From NCBI GenBank assembly GCA_035948415.1, contig DASZJD010000123.1, positions 1 to 64,000 of the forward strand: 64,000 nucleotides of DNA, in the 5' to 3' direction. The stretch's first letter is position 1. Each line of letters opens with the position of its first letter. The notes under the pieces were generated by a model. It had not been told where the DNA came from, made no database searches, and was given only the letters and a program-made list of their open reading frames with translations. Positions 41,134 to 49,788 of the stretch are shown here, in pieces. The DNA comes from Acidimicrobiia bacterium (GTDB lineage Bacteria; Actinomycetota; Acidimicrobiia; IMCC26256; PALSA-555). Both the position numbers and the translations under genes were made by a program.

Positions 41134-41868
41134 GTGCCGACCGCGCTCGACGAGCTCACCGCCGAGATCGTCGCCTGCCGCGCGTGCCCGCGCCTGGTGG
41201 CGTGGCGCGAGGAGGTGGCTCGCACCAAGCGCGCCGCGTTCCGCGACGAGACGTACTGGGGGCGTCCGGTGCCGGGCTTCGGGGATCCGCGCGCGTCGAT
41301 CCTCCTGCTCGGGCTGGCGCCGGCGGCGCACGGCGGCAACCGGACCGGCCGGGTGTTCACCGGGGACCGGTCGGGGGACTGGCTGTTCGGCGCCCTGCAC
41401 CGGGCCGGGCTCGCCAACCGGGGCGAGTCGGTGTGGGCCGGCGACGGGCTGCGGCTCCGGGGGGCCTACGTGGCCGCGGCGGTGCGGTGCGCGCCGCCCG
41501 GCAACGCGCCGACGACCGAGGAGCGCGACCGCTGCCTGCCGTACCTCGAGCGCGAGCTCGACGTGCTGGCGCAGGTTCGGGTCGCGGTCGTGCTCGGCGC
41601 GTACGCGTACACGGCGTTGTGGCGGGTGCTCGGCGACGCGGGGGTGACGCTGCCCCGGCCCCGACCTCGCTTCGCCCACGGCCTCGAGGTGCCCACCTCG
41701 CGGCTCACCATCGTCGGCTGCTACCACCCGAGCCAGCAGAACACGTTCACCGGCCGGCTCACCGAGCCGATGCTCGACGCCGTCATCGATCGGGCCCGGC
41801 GCCTGGCCGGGCTCGACCGGGTCAGACCAGGGCGAGGGTCTCCCCGAGGCCGTACGCGACGGCGATGA
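41134..41868 (+). CDS. Uracil-DNA glycosylase, type 5 (UDGb)
   Basis: A 244-residue family 5 uracil-DNA glycosylase. Four [4Fe-4S] cysteines: Cys15 and Cys18 in ACRACP, Cys119 and Cys134. The family 5 active-site loop is GLAPAAHGGNRTGRVFTGD, and HPSQQNTFTG is the C-terminal His motif. It removes uracil, and in this family also hypoxanthine, from DNA. The leaderless promoter fixes GTG 41134. The last 47 bases overlap the convergent permease gene. Confidence 0.92.
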   Translation: MPTALDELTAEIVACRACPRLVAWREEVARTKRAAFRDETYWGRPVPGFGDPRASILLLGLAPAAHGGNRTGRVFTGDRSGDWLFGALHRAGLANRGESVWAGDGLRLRGAYVAAAVRCAPPGNAPTTEERDRCLPYLERELDVLAQVRVAVVLGAYAYTALWRVLGDAGVTLPRPRPRFAHGLEVPTSRLTIVGCYHPSQQNTFTGRLTEPMLDAVIDRARRLAGLDRVRPGRGSPRGRTRRR

Positions 41869-42655
41869 CGCCGAGCACGCCGCCGACCAGGAGCCGCAGC
41901 GTCCGGTCCGAGCTCCGGATCGTGAGGTGGGCGCCGAGGCGCGCCCCCGGCACCACGCCGACGCAGAGCGGCAGCGCGTACAGCCAGTCGATGTGGCCGA
42001 GCGCGGCGTGGGTGATCAGGGCGGGCACGGCCAGGACGCCGACGCAGGCCAGCGACGTCGCCAGCGCCGGCTTGATCGACAGGCGCACCCAGCCGGTGAA
42101 CGCGGGCACCAGCAGCACCCCGCCGCCGATCCCGAGCAGGCCGCTGACGGCGCCGGCGGCGACCCCGATCACGGCGAGGCGCCACGGCTCCGCTCGGCGG
42201 GGCGGGCGGGCGTGCAGGTTCGCCAGGCCAGGCGCGGCGTCGGTGAGACCCTCGGTCGCCACCACCGGCTCCGGCTCGGGGACCGCCGCCGGTCGCCCGA
42301 GCCGATAGGCGCCGAATCCGACCAGCACCGCGGTGGCGATCATCAGCGGGTGGCCGCCCCCGGGCACCGCGTCGGTGGCGAGCGCGCCGCCGACGGCGGC
42401 GGCCATCCCGGCGCCGCCGGTCCAGGCCACGATCCGCCAGTCGATGAGCCGCTCCCGCCCGTAGCGGAGGGCGCCGCTCACCGCCGACGGGATGATCGAC
42501 GGGATGGTGGAGGCGACGGCGGCGAGCGGCGTCGCGCCGAGCACCCGGATGGCGGGGGTCGACACGATGGCGCCGCCGATGCCGAACATCCCCGACAGGA
42601 TCCCCGTCCCCACCCCGAACAGCGCGGTGAGCACGATTCGCCAGAAGTCGGACAC
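41822..42655 (-). CDS. TauE/SafE family permease
   Basis: A 277-residue membrane protein with about eight hydrophobic segments in two repeated halves. Each half begins with the glycine motif of the family: GMFGIGGAIVSTPA and GLLGIGGGVLLVPA. Family members export sulfite, sulfoacetate or other organic sulfur anions. A hydrophilic loop of about 30 residues separates the halves. GTG start is served by the shared AGGCTAGCCT palindrome. Confidence 0.88.
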   Translation of the reverse strand: MSDFWRIVLTALFGVGTGILSGMFGIGGAIVSTPAIRVLGATPLAAVASTIPSIIPSAVSGALRYGRERLIDWRIVAWTGGAGMAAAVGGALATDAVPGGGHPLMIATAVLVGFGAYRLGRPAAVPEPEPVVATEGLTDAAPGLANLHARPPRRAEPWRLAVIGVAAGAVSGLLGIGGGVLLVPAFTGWVRLSIKPALATSLACVGVLAVPALITHAALGHIDWLYALPLCVGVVPGARLGAHLTIRSSDRTLRLLVGGVLGVIAVAYGLGETLALV

Positions 42656-42663
42656 TCACGCGG

Positions 42664-42673
42664 AGGCTAGCCT
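42664..42673. promoter_or_regulatory. Palindromic double -10 box
   Basis: AGGCTAGCCT reads TAGCCT on both strands: 7 bases before GTG 42681 on plus and 8 bases before GTG 42655 on minus. One site would serve two opposite, leaderless genes. Confidence 0.6.
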
Positions 42674-42680
42674 TCGCCTC

Positions 42681-43577
42681 GTGGCATCCGGCGCGACGTT
42701 GCGCGGCGTCTACATCCCGATCGTCACGCCGTTCGCCGCCGACGGCTCAGTCGCGCTCGACGCAGTCGAGCGGCTCGCGCACCGGCTCCTCGACGCCGGC
42801 GTGGCCGGGCTCGTGCCGCTCGGCACCACCGGCGAGACGCCGCTCCTCGAGCCCGACGAGCAGCGCGCCGTCGTCGACGTGTGCGCGCGGGCGTGCCGTG
42901 ATCGCCGCGCCGACCTCATCGTCGGCGCGGGGACGAACAGCACCCGGACCACGATCGCGGCGACCGCCGGGCTCGCCGACGTCGCCGGGGTCACGGCGAC
43001 CCTGTGCGTCGTCCCGTACTACCTGCGGCCGAGCCAGGCCGGGATCGTCGCCCACTTCGAGGCGGTGGCGGCCGCCAGCCCGGTGCCCGTCGTCCTCTAC
43101 AACATCCCGAGCCGCACCGGGCAGGCGCTCGGCGTCGAGGGCCTCCTCCGGCTGGCCGGGACCCCGAACGTCGCCGGCCTCAAGCAGTCGACCCCCCTCG
43201 ACGGCGACACGCTGCGGCTGCTCGCCGAGGCGCCCCCGGGCTTCGCCGTGCTCGGCGGCGAGGACCCGCTGCTGTTCCCGCTGGTGCTCCTGGGCGGCTC
43301 CGGGGCCGTCGCCGCCTCCGCGCACGTCTGCACCCGCCGGTACGTCGAGATGATCGAGTGCGCCCTCGCCGGCAAGGTCGACGAGGGTCGGGCCCACCAC
43401 GAGGCGCTGCTGCCCGTCGCCCGGGCCTGCTTCGCCGAGCCGAACCCGGCGGTGTTCAAGGGGGTGCTCCACGCCCAGGGCCTGATCCCCACCCCCGACG
43501 TGCGGGCCCCGCTCACCAACGCCTCCCCGGGTGCAGTCCGGTCCGCCCTCGAGGCGGTCACCGCCGCCGGCGGCTGA
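42681..43577 (+). CDS. Dihydrodipicolinate synthase family protein (DapA-like)
   Basis: A 298-residue TIM-barrel aldolase. Schiff-base Lys168 in AGLKQST, Tyr140 in YNIPSRTG with Arg145, and Thr49-Thr50 in GTTGE match true DapA, which condenses pyruvate with aspartate semialdehyde for lysine and cell wall synthesis. Related aldolases share this core, and no dapB or lysine gene is adjacent, so the role is probable, not certain. Confidence 0.85.
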   Translation: MASGATLRGVYIPIVTPFAADGSVALDAVERLAHRLLDAGVAGLVPLGTTGETPLLEPDEQRAVVDVCARACRDRRADLIVGAGTNSTRTTIAATAGLADVAGVTATLCVVPYYLRPSQAGIVAHFEAVAAASPVPVVLYNIPSRTGQALGVEGLLRLAGTPNVAGLKQSTPLDGDTLRLLAEAPPGFAVLGGEDPLLFPLVLLGGSGAVAASAHVCTRRYVEMIECALAGKVDEGRAHHEALLPVARACFAEPNPAVFKGVLHAQGLIPTPDVRAPLTNASPGAVRSALEAVTAAGG

Positions 43578-43580
43578 GCC

Positions 43581-43605
43581 CCGCCGTGACGGCGGTCGTG
43601 TTGTT
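43581..43605 (+). terminator. Rho-independent-like terminator after dapA-like gene
   Basis: CCGCC-GTGAC-GGCGG stem-loop starting 4 bases after the stop codon, followed by TCGTGTTGTT. Confidence 0.4.
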
Positions 43606-43637
43606 CGGCGGCCGCGCCGTCGGTACCGTCGGGAATT

Positions 43638-43655
43638 CGGAACGCGGTCGTTCCG
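43638..43655. promoter_or_regulatory. TetR-type operator upstream of the MFS exporter
   Basis: CGGAACG-CGGT-CGTTCCG, perfect 7-base arms with a 4-base centre, 54 bases before the exporter ATG. The TetR gene downstream of the exporter is the likely binder. Confidence 0.55.
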
Positions 43656-43709
43656 GTTAATGACTCACGGGTCCACAGGCCCGCCCGAGCCGACCGGAAG
43701 GGGCAGCCC

Positions 43710-45383
43710 ATGACGAAGCTGGCGGATCGCGTGCAGAGCCGCGCCCACGAGCGGCGCTGGCTGATCCTCGGTGTCCTGTGCTTCAGCCTGCTCGTGATCG
43801 TGCTCGACAACTCGATCCTGAACGTGGCGCTGCCGAGCATCGTGCGTCAGCTGCACGCGACGAACAGCCAGCTGCAGTGGATGGTCGACGCGTACACGCT
43901 CGTGTTCGCGGGCCTGCTGCTGACGATGGGAAGCCTCGGTGACAAGTTCGGTCGCCGACCCGCCCTCCAAGCCGGCTTCCTCGTCTTCGGCGTCGGGTCG
44001 CTGCTGTCGGCGCTGGCGGGCTCACCGAACCAGCTCATCGGGAGCCGCGCCTTCATGGGGATCGGCGGCGCGCTCATCATGCCGGCGACGCTGTCGATCA
44101 TCACCAACGTCTTCGCCGGCAACGAGCGCCCGAAGGCGATCGGCGTGTGGGCCGCCACGGCCGGCGTCGGGGTCGCGCTGGGCCCGCTGACCGGCGGCGC
44201 CCTCCTCGAGCACTTCTACTGGGGTTCGATCTTCCTCGTGAACCTGCCCATCGTCGTCGTCGGGGTGCTCGCCGGCATCTTCCTGATCCCGAACTCGAAG
44301 GACCCCCGCGCCCCCCGACTCGACCTCGTGGGCGCGGTGCTGTCGATCGCCGGGCTCAGCGCGCTGCTCTACGCGGTCATCCAGGCGCCCACCGTAGGCT
44401 GGACCGCGCCGCGGATCCTGGCCTTCTTCGCCGGCGGCGGCGTCCTGATGACGGCCTTCTTCGGCTGGGAGCGGCGCGTCGACCACCCGATGCTCGACGT
44501 CCGGTTCTGGCGGAACCCCCGCTTCAGCGGGGCCAGCGCCGCCATCGCGATCACCTTCTTCGCCATGTTCGGCTCGATCTTCCTGCTCACCCAGTACCTG
44601 CAGTTCGTGCGCGGCTACTCGCCGCTGGCGACGGGGGTGCGCCTGCTGGCGTTCGCGGTGCCGATGATGATCATCGCTCCGCTCAGCCCGAAGCTCGTGG
44701 ACCGCATCGGCACGAAGCTCACGGTCGGGCTGGGCCTGGTCTGCAACGTCGCCGGGCTCGCCGCCATCGCCAACCTGGGGCAGGGCAGCACGTTCCTCGA
44801 GATCGCGTGGCCGATGGCGCTGGCGGCGTCCGGGATCGCGCTGACGATGAGCCCAGCCACGGAATCGATCATGGGGTCGCTGCCCCTCGCTCGGGCCGGG
44901 GTCGGCTCCGCCGTCAACGACACCACCCGGCAGGTCGGCGGCGCCGTCGGCGTGGCCGTCATCGGCAGCATCTTCTCGAGCATCTACGGCTCGAGGGTCG
45001 TGAGCGCGCTCCGGGGCCAGCGGCTGCCGACCACCGTCGTGCACAACGCCAAGCAGCAGCTCGGCTACGCGCTCCAGGCCGCGGCGCACCTGCCCCCCCA
45101 GGCCGCCCGCGTCTTCGTCGCCCTCGCCAAGACCGCCTTCCTCGACGGGTTCCAGACCAGCGTGTACGTCGGCGCCGCGGTCGTGGCCGCCGGGGTCGTG
45201 GCCGTGCTCGTCTTCCTCCCCGCCCGACCTCGGGCCGAGGACGTCGAGCGCCAGGCCGCGGAGTACGGGGAGGAGTGGGACCTCGCGCCGGCGGCGCCGG
45301 TGGGCGCCGACGGGCAGGCGGGGCGCGGAGCCGAGGAGCCGGCCGACGAGCCGCCTCGCCCCGCCCCGGCTCGCGCCCCGTGA
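43710..45383 (+). CDS. MFS drug-exporter (DHA2 family, 14 membrane segments)
   Basis: A 557-residue transporter of the DHA2 group (EmrB/QacA-like), proton-driven export. LDNSILNVALPSI is motif D1 of the first segment; GSLGDKFGRRPAL is motif A; GVGVALGPLTGG is the antiporter motif C. The C-terminal tail is long, acidic and Pro/Ala-rich. GGAAGGGG precedes the ATG. The operon ends with the tetR gene, and a palindrome lies at the promoter. Substrate unknown. Confidence 0.9.
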   Translation: MTKLADRVQSRAHERRWLILGVLCFSLLVIVLDNSILNVALPSIVRQLHATNSQLQWMVDAYTLVFAGLLLTMGSLGDKFGRRPALQAGFLVFGVGSLLSALAGSPNQLIGSRAFMGIGGALIMPATLSIITNVFAGNERPKAIGVWAATAGVGVALGPLTGGALLEHFYWGSIFLVNLPIVVVGVLAGIFLIPNSKDPRAPRLDLVGAVLSIAGLSALLYAVIQAPTVGWTAPRILAFFAGGGVLMTAFFGWERRVDHPMLDVRFWRNPRFSGASAAIAITFFAMFGSIFLLTQYLQFVRGYSPLATGVRLLAFAVPMMIIAPLSPKLVDRIGTKLTVGLGLVCNVAGLAAIANLGQGSTFLEIAWPMALAASGIALTMSPATESIMGSLPLARAGVGSAVNDTTRQVGGAVGVAVIGSIFSSIYGSRVVSALRGQRLPTTVVHNAKQQLGYALQAAAHLPPQAARVFVALAKTAFLDGFQTSVYVGAAVVAAGVVAVLVFLPARPRAEDVERQAAEYGEEWDLAPAAPVGADGQAGRGAEEPADEPPRPAPARAP

Positions 45384-46000
45384 CCGCGGTCGCCCGCCCC
45401 GGTCGCCCGCGCAGCGCGGCCTGCGACCAGGCCATCGTCGGGGCCGCCCTCGAGGTGTTCGCCGAGCAGGGCTTCGACGGGCTCACCATGGAGGCGGTGG
45501 CGGCTCGGGCCGGGGTCGGCAAGGCGACGCTGTACCGCCGCTACCCCGGGAAGGCCGCGCTCGTCCTCGAGGTGGTGTCGTGCCTCGCCGCCAGCGACGC
45601 CCCGCCGCCGGACACCGGCTCGTTCACGGGCGACCTGACCGCCCATGCGCGCCAGCTCGTGCACGTGCTCACCGCGACGGAGGCCGGTCGCTTCCTGCCC
45701 CAGCTGGTCGCGGCGCTGCCACGCGCCCGCGAGCTGGCGAGCGCGTTCGAGCGGTTCGTGGCGGCTCGGCGCGCGAACATTCGCGCCGTCGTGGAGCGGG
45801 CCGTGGCGCGCGGTGACGTGGGGCCCGAGGTCGACCCGGGCCTCGTCGCCGACCTCGTGGCGGGCTCGATCTTCTACCGGCACCTCGTGAGCCGGGCCCC
45901 GCTCGACGAGGCCTACGCCGACGGGGTGGTCGCGATGGTGACGACCGCGACCGAGCGATCGTCGACCGCAGCGCCCGAGCCGGTCGGCGCCGCGCGCTGA
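45380..46000 (+). CDS. TetR family regulator of the MFS exporter operon
   Basis: A 206-residue regulator. Helix-turn-helix ALEVFAEQGFDGLTMEAVAARAGVG then ATLYRRYPGK (about 22-60), with a TetR_C C-terminal domain. Its GTG overlaps the exporter stop (GTGA), so expression is coupled and self-controlled through the 18-base palindrome, which is the usual arrangement for drug-exporter repressors. It converges with kgd. Confidence 0.88.
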   Translation: MTAVARPGRPRSAACDQAIVGAALEVFAEQGFDGLTMEAVAARAGVGKATLYRRYPGKAALVLEVVSCLAASDAPPPDTGSFTGDLTAHARQLVHVLTATEAGRFLPQLVAALPRARELASAFERFVAARRANIRAVVERAVARGDVGPEVDPGLVADLVAGSIFYRHLVSRAPLDEAYADGVVAMVTTATERSSTAAPEPVGAAR

Positions 46001-46004
46001 TCGA

Positions 46005-49000
46005 CTACAGGTCGGCGAGCGCGGCCGCCAGCAGGGCCTGCTGCTCGGCCTCGTGGACCTTGGCGCTGCCGGTGGCGGGGCTGGCGCTGGCGTGGCGCGC
46101 CACGTGGTCGAGGCGCCCGTCGCCGCCGACGAGGCGCCGGAGCGGGTCCTGCGCGTACCGCCAGGCCCCCATGTTCACCGGCTCCTCCTGCACCCACCAC
46201 ACCTGCGTCGCGTTCGGGTAGCGGTCGAGGGCCGCGGCCACCTCGTCCTCCGGCCACGGGTAGAGCTCCTCGACCCGCACCACCGCCACCGGGGCGCCGG
46301 CCTGGTCGCGGGCGTCCATGAGCTCGTGCCCGACCTTGCCCGTGCACACGAGCACCCGCCGAACCGCGCCGGCGTCGAGGTCCGGCGACCGGTCGCCGAG
46401 CACGGCGTGGAACCGATCGTGGGTGAAGGCCTCGACCGGCGAGCGGGCCTGCGCCATGCGGAGGTAGCGCTTCGGCGTCAGGCACACGAGCGGCGCCCGC
46501 GGCGCCAGGCGGGCCTGGCGGCGCAGCACGTGGAAGTACTGCGCGGCCGTGGACGGGTACACGACCCGCAGGTTGTCGGCCGCGCTCAGATCGAGGAAGC
46601 GCTCGAGGCGGGCGCTCGAGTGGTCCGGCCCCTGGCCCTCGAGGCCGTGGGGGAGGAGGAGGGCCAGCCCCGACCGCTGCCCCCACTTGTCCTCGGCGCT
46701 GGCGAGGAACTCGTCCACCGTGACCTGGGCGCCGGTGATGAAGTCCCCGAACTGGGCCTCCCAGCAGGTGAGCGTGTCCGGGGCCTCGAGCGAGTAGCCG
46801 TACTCGAAGCCGAGCGCGGCGAACTCGGAGAGCACCGAGTCGTAGAGGCGATAGGGGGCCTGATCCGGGCCCACGTGGTTCAGGGGCACGTACTCGGTCT
46901 CGTCGACCGAATCGACGAGCACCCCGTGGCGTTGGCTGAACGTGCCGCGCCGCGTGTCCTGGCCGGCCACCCGGACCGGGGTCCCCTCCAGGAGCAGCGA
47001 GCCGAAGGCCGCCGCCTCGCCCAGCGCCCAGTCGATCGTCCCCGCCTCGAAGGCGCTGCGGTGGGCGAGGAGGACGCGCGCCAGCTTCGGGTTCACGTGG
47101 AAGGTCTCCGGCCACGTCGTGAGGGCGCGCACGACGGCGTCGAGGACGGCCCGATCCACCGCGGTCTCGACCGGCGCCGACGGGGCCGCACGCTCCGGCC
47201 GGTCGAGCGGCGACCGGGCCTCGGCGAGGCCGGTGTCGTGCGGCTCGTGGGTCTCCTCGAAGGCCCGGTCGAGGCGGGCCCGGAAGTCGGCCTGCGCCGC
47301 CTCGCTCTCCTCGGCGGTCAGCTCGCCCCGGTGCACGAGCTGCTCGGTGTACAGCTGGCGCACCGACGGGTGCGCCTCGATCAGCGCGTACATGCGCGGC
47401 TGGGTGAACGCGGGCTCGTCGATCTCGTTGTGGCCGTACCGGCGGTAGCAGACCAGGTCGACGACGACGTCCTTGTGGAAGGTCTCCCGGAACTCGAACG
47501 CGAGCCGCGTGACGCGCACGCACGCCTCGGGGTCGTCCCCGTTCACGTGGAAGATCGGCGCCTGCACCATCTTCGCCACGTCGGTCGCGTACACGCTCGA
47601 GCGACCCGACTCGGGTGACGTCGTGAACCCGAGCTGGTTGTTCACGACGACGTGGACGGTGCCGCCGACGTCGTAGCCCTCGACCTCCGACAGGTTGAAG
47701 GTCTCGGCGACGACGCCCTGGCCGGCGAAGGCGGCGTCGCCGTGCACCAGCACCGGGAGCGCGGCGTCGACCGGGTCGCCGGCCTGGTCGGCCAGCGCCC
47801 GGGCCATGCCCTCGACGACGGGGTCGACGGCCTCGAGGTGGCTCGGGTTGGCGGCCAGGAGGAGCCGCAGCTCGTGGCCGGCGGGGGAGCGGTGCTTGCC
47901 GGTCTGGCCAAGGTGGTACTTCACGTCGCCGGACCCCTGGGTGCTCGACGGGTCGAGCTCACCCTCGAACTCGCGGAAGACCTGGGCGTACGACTTCCCG
48001 AGGACGTTGGCGAGGACGTTCAGGCGACCCCGATGGGCCATGCCCATGACGAGCTCGCGGATCCCGGCGTCGGCGGCGGCGCTGCAGAGGGTGTCGAGCA
48101 TCGGGATGAGCGTCTCGGCCCCTTCGAGGCTGAACCGCTTCTGGCCCAGGTACTTGACGGCGAGGAACCGCTCGAAGGCCTCGGCCGCGTTCAGCCGCCG
48201 CACGATCCGACGCTTCTCGGCGCTGTCGAGCGGCGCCGCGCCGCCCTCGACGCGCTGCTGGATCCACGCCTTCTGGTCCGGCTCCTGGATGTGCATGTAC
48301 TCGACGCCGATCGTGCGGGCGTACGCGTCGCGCAGCACCCCGAGGATCTCGCGCAGGGGGAGCCGGGTGGCGGCGATGCGCCCGGCGCCGAGACTCCCGA
48401 TCGGGAACTCGCGCTCGAGGTCCCAGATCGACAGCCCGTAGTGCGCGATGTCGAGCTCCGGGTGCGTGTGGGGCTCCGACCGGCCCAGCGGGTCGAGGTT
48501 GGCGATGAGGTGGCCGCGGACCCGGTAGATGTTGATGAGCTGGTGGACGTGCACGATCTTCTCGGAGCTGGCCTGCACGTCGGCGAAGGGGCTCTGGTCC
48601 GGCAGCCACCGGGCCGGCTCGTAGGGGACCTCGAGGCTGCGGAACACGAGGTCGTAGAACTCGTCCTCGCCGAGCAGCAGGCGGTGGATCCGGCGGAGGA
48701 ACTCGCCGCTCTCGGCGCCGCCGATGATGCGGTGGTCGTAGGTGTTGGTGAGCGTGGTGACCGGGCTGATCCCGAGCTCGGCGATGGTCTTGGGGTCGGC
48801 CCCCTCGTACTCGGCTGGGTAGCCGATCGTCCCCACGCCGACGATGAACCCCTGGCCGCGCATGAGGCGCGGCACGGAGTGAACGGTGCCGATCATCCCG
48901 GGGTTCGTGATCGTCCCGGTCGTGCCGACGAAGTCGTCGGGCGTGAGCTTCCCGCCCCGAACCCTGCGGATCAGGTCCTCGTACGCGCGCCAGAACCCGG

Positions 49001-49718
49001 CGAAGTCCAGGTCGTCGGCGTGCTGGATGTTCGGGACGAGGAGGGTTCGGGTCCCGTCGGCTCGGTTGACGTCGACGGCGAGACCGAGGTTCACGTGCTC
49101 GTGGCGGGTGATGGTCGGCTGCCCGTCTCGCTCGTCGTAGCTGGCGTTGATCCCGGGGTGGTCGCGCAGCGCCTGAACCACGGCGTACGCGATCAGGTGC
49201 GTGTAGCTGACCTTGTCCCGCCCGGTGCGCCCGAGGTGGTTGTTGAGGATCTGGCGGTTGACCTCGAGCAGCTTCGCCGGGACGGTGCGGACCGACGTGG
49301 CGGTCGGGACCTCGAGCGAGGCCTCCATGTTGGTGACGGTGCGCGCCGCGGCGCCCCGCAGCACCTCGGGCTGGTCGCCATCAGGAGCCGGGGCCGCCGC
49401 CGCCGGTGGGGTCGGTGGTGCCGCCGTCGGCGGCGCGGAACTCGCCGGCGGCGGGCTCGGTGCGGCCGGGGTCGGAGGCGCCGGGTTCGACGGCGCGGGG
49501 GCGGTCGGGGCGGGGCCCGACGGCGCGGGGGCGGCTGGGACGGGGCTCGGGACGCCAGGCGTGGAGCGGGCGTCGCCGGGGAGCTGCTCCCCGTTGCCGG
49601 GACCCGGGGATCCGAAGTACTGCCGCCACCGTTCCGGGACCGAGTCCGGGTCTCGCCGGTAGCGGTCGTACAGCTCCTCGAGGAGCCCCTCGTTCAGCCC
49701 CCCATCGCCCGTGGTCAT
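46005..49718 (-). CDS. kgd: Multifunctional 2-oxoglutarate decarboxylase/dehydrogenase E1-E2 (KGD)
   Basis: A 1,237-residue fused enzyme of the actinobacterial TCA cycle. The N-terminal E1o helix (LNEGLLEELYDRYRRD) is followed by an Ala/Pro-rich linker (about 40-115). Next comes an E2 succinyltransferase domain without lipoyl part (its catalytic DHRIIGG near residue 330). The thiamine-diphosphate E1 domain contains MAHRGRLN and RYGHNEIDEPAFTQP. Same layout as mycobacterial KGD (SucA). It decarboxylates 2-oxoglutarate to succinate semialdehyde or, with a lipoylated partner, to succinyl-CoA. ATG 49718 was chosen at the first conserved helix. Confidence 0.93.
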   Translation of the reverse strand: MTTGDGGLNEGLLEELYDRYRRDPDSVPERWRQYFGSPGPGNGEQLPGDARSTPGVPSPVPAAPAPSGPAPTAPAPSNPAPPTPAAPSPPPASSAPPTAAPPTPPAAAAPAPDGDQPEVLRGAAARTVTNMEASLEVPTATSVRTVPAKLLEVNRQILNNHLGRTGRDKVSYTHLIAYAVVQALRDHPGINASYDERDGQPTITRHEHVNLGLAVDVNRADGTRTLLVPNIQHADDLDFAGFWRAYEDLIRRVRGGKLTPDDFVGTTGTITNPGMIGTVHSVPRLMRGQGFIVGVGTIGYPAEYEGADPKTIAELGISPVTTLTNTYDHRIIGGAESGEFLRRIHRLLLGEDEFYDLVFRSLEVPYEPARWLPDQSPFADVQASSEKIVHVHQLINIYRVRGHLIANLDPLGRSEPHTHPELDIAHYGLSIWDLEREFPIGSLGAGRIAATRLPLREILGVLRDAYARTIGVEYMHIQEPDQKAWIQQRVEGGAAPLDSAEKRRIVRRLNAAEAFERFLAVKYLGQKRFSLEGAETLIPMLDTLCSAAADAGIRELVMGMAHRGRLNVLANVLGKSYAQVFREFEGELDPSSTQGSGDVKYHLGQTGKHRSPAGHELRLLLAANPSHLEAVDPVVEGMARALADQAGDPVDAALPVLVHGDAAFAGQGVVAETFNLSEVEGYDVGGTVHVVVNNQLGFTTSPESGRSSVYATDVAKMVQAPIFHVNGDDPEACVRVTRLAFEFRETFHKDVVVDLVCYRRYGHNEIDEPAFTQPRMYALIEAHPSVRQLYTEQLVHRGELTAEESEAAQADFRARLDRAFEETHEPHDTGLAEARSPLDRPERAAPSAPVETAVDRAVLDAVVRALTTWPETFHVNPKLARVLLAHRSAFEAGTIDWALGEAAAFGSLLLEGTPVRVAGQDTRRGTFSQRHGVLVDSVDETEYVPLNHVGPDQAPYRLYDSVLSEFAALGFEYGYSLEAPDTLTCWEAQFGDFITGAQVTVDEFLASAEDKWGQRSGLALLLPHGLEGQGPDHSSARLERFLDLSAADNLRVVYPSTAAQYFHVLRRQARLAPRAPLVCLTPKRYLRMAQARSPVEAFTHDRFHAVLGDRSPDLDAGAVRRVLVCTGKVGHELMDARDQAGAPVAVVRVEELYPWPEDEVAAALDRYPNATQVWWVQEEPVNMGAWRYAQDPLRRLVGGDGRLDHVARHASASPATGSAKVHEAEQQALLAAALADL

Positions 49719-49788
49719 GGCCCCATGGTCGCGCCGCTCGCGACCATGCCCGCGCCCCGGGCGCCGGCCGCTCGCCACCCGGGTCGGC

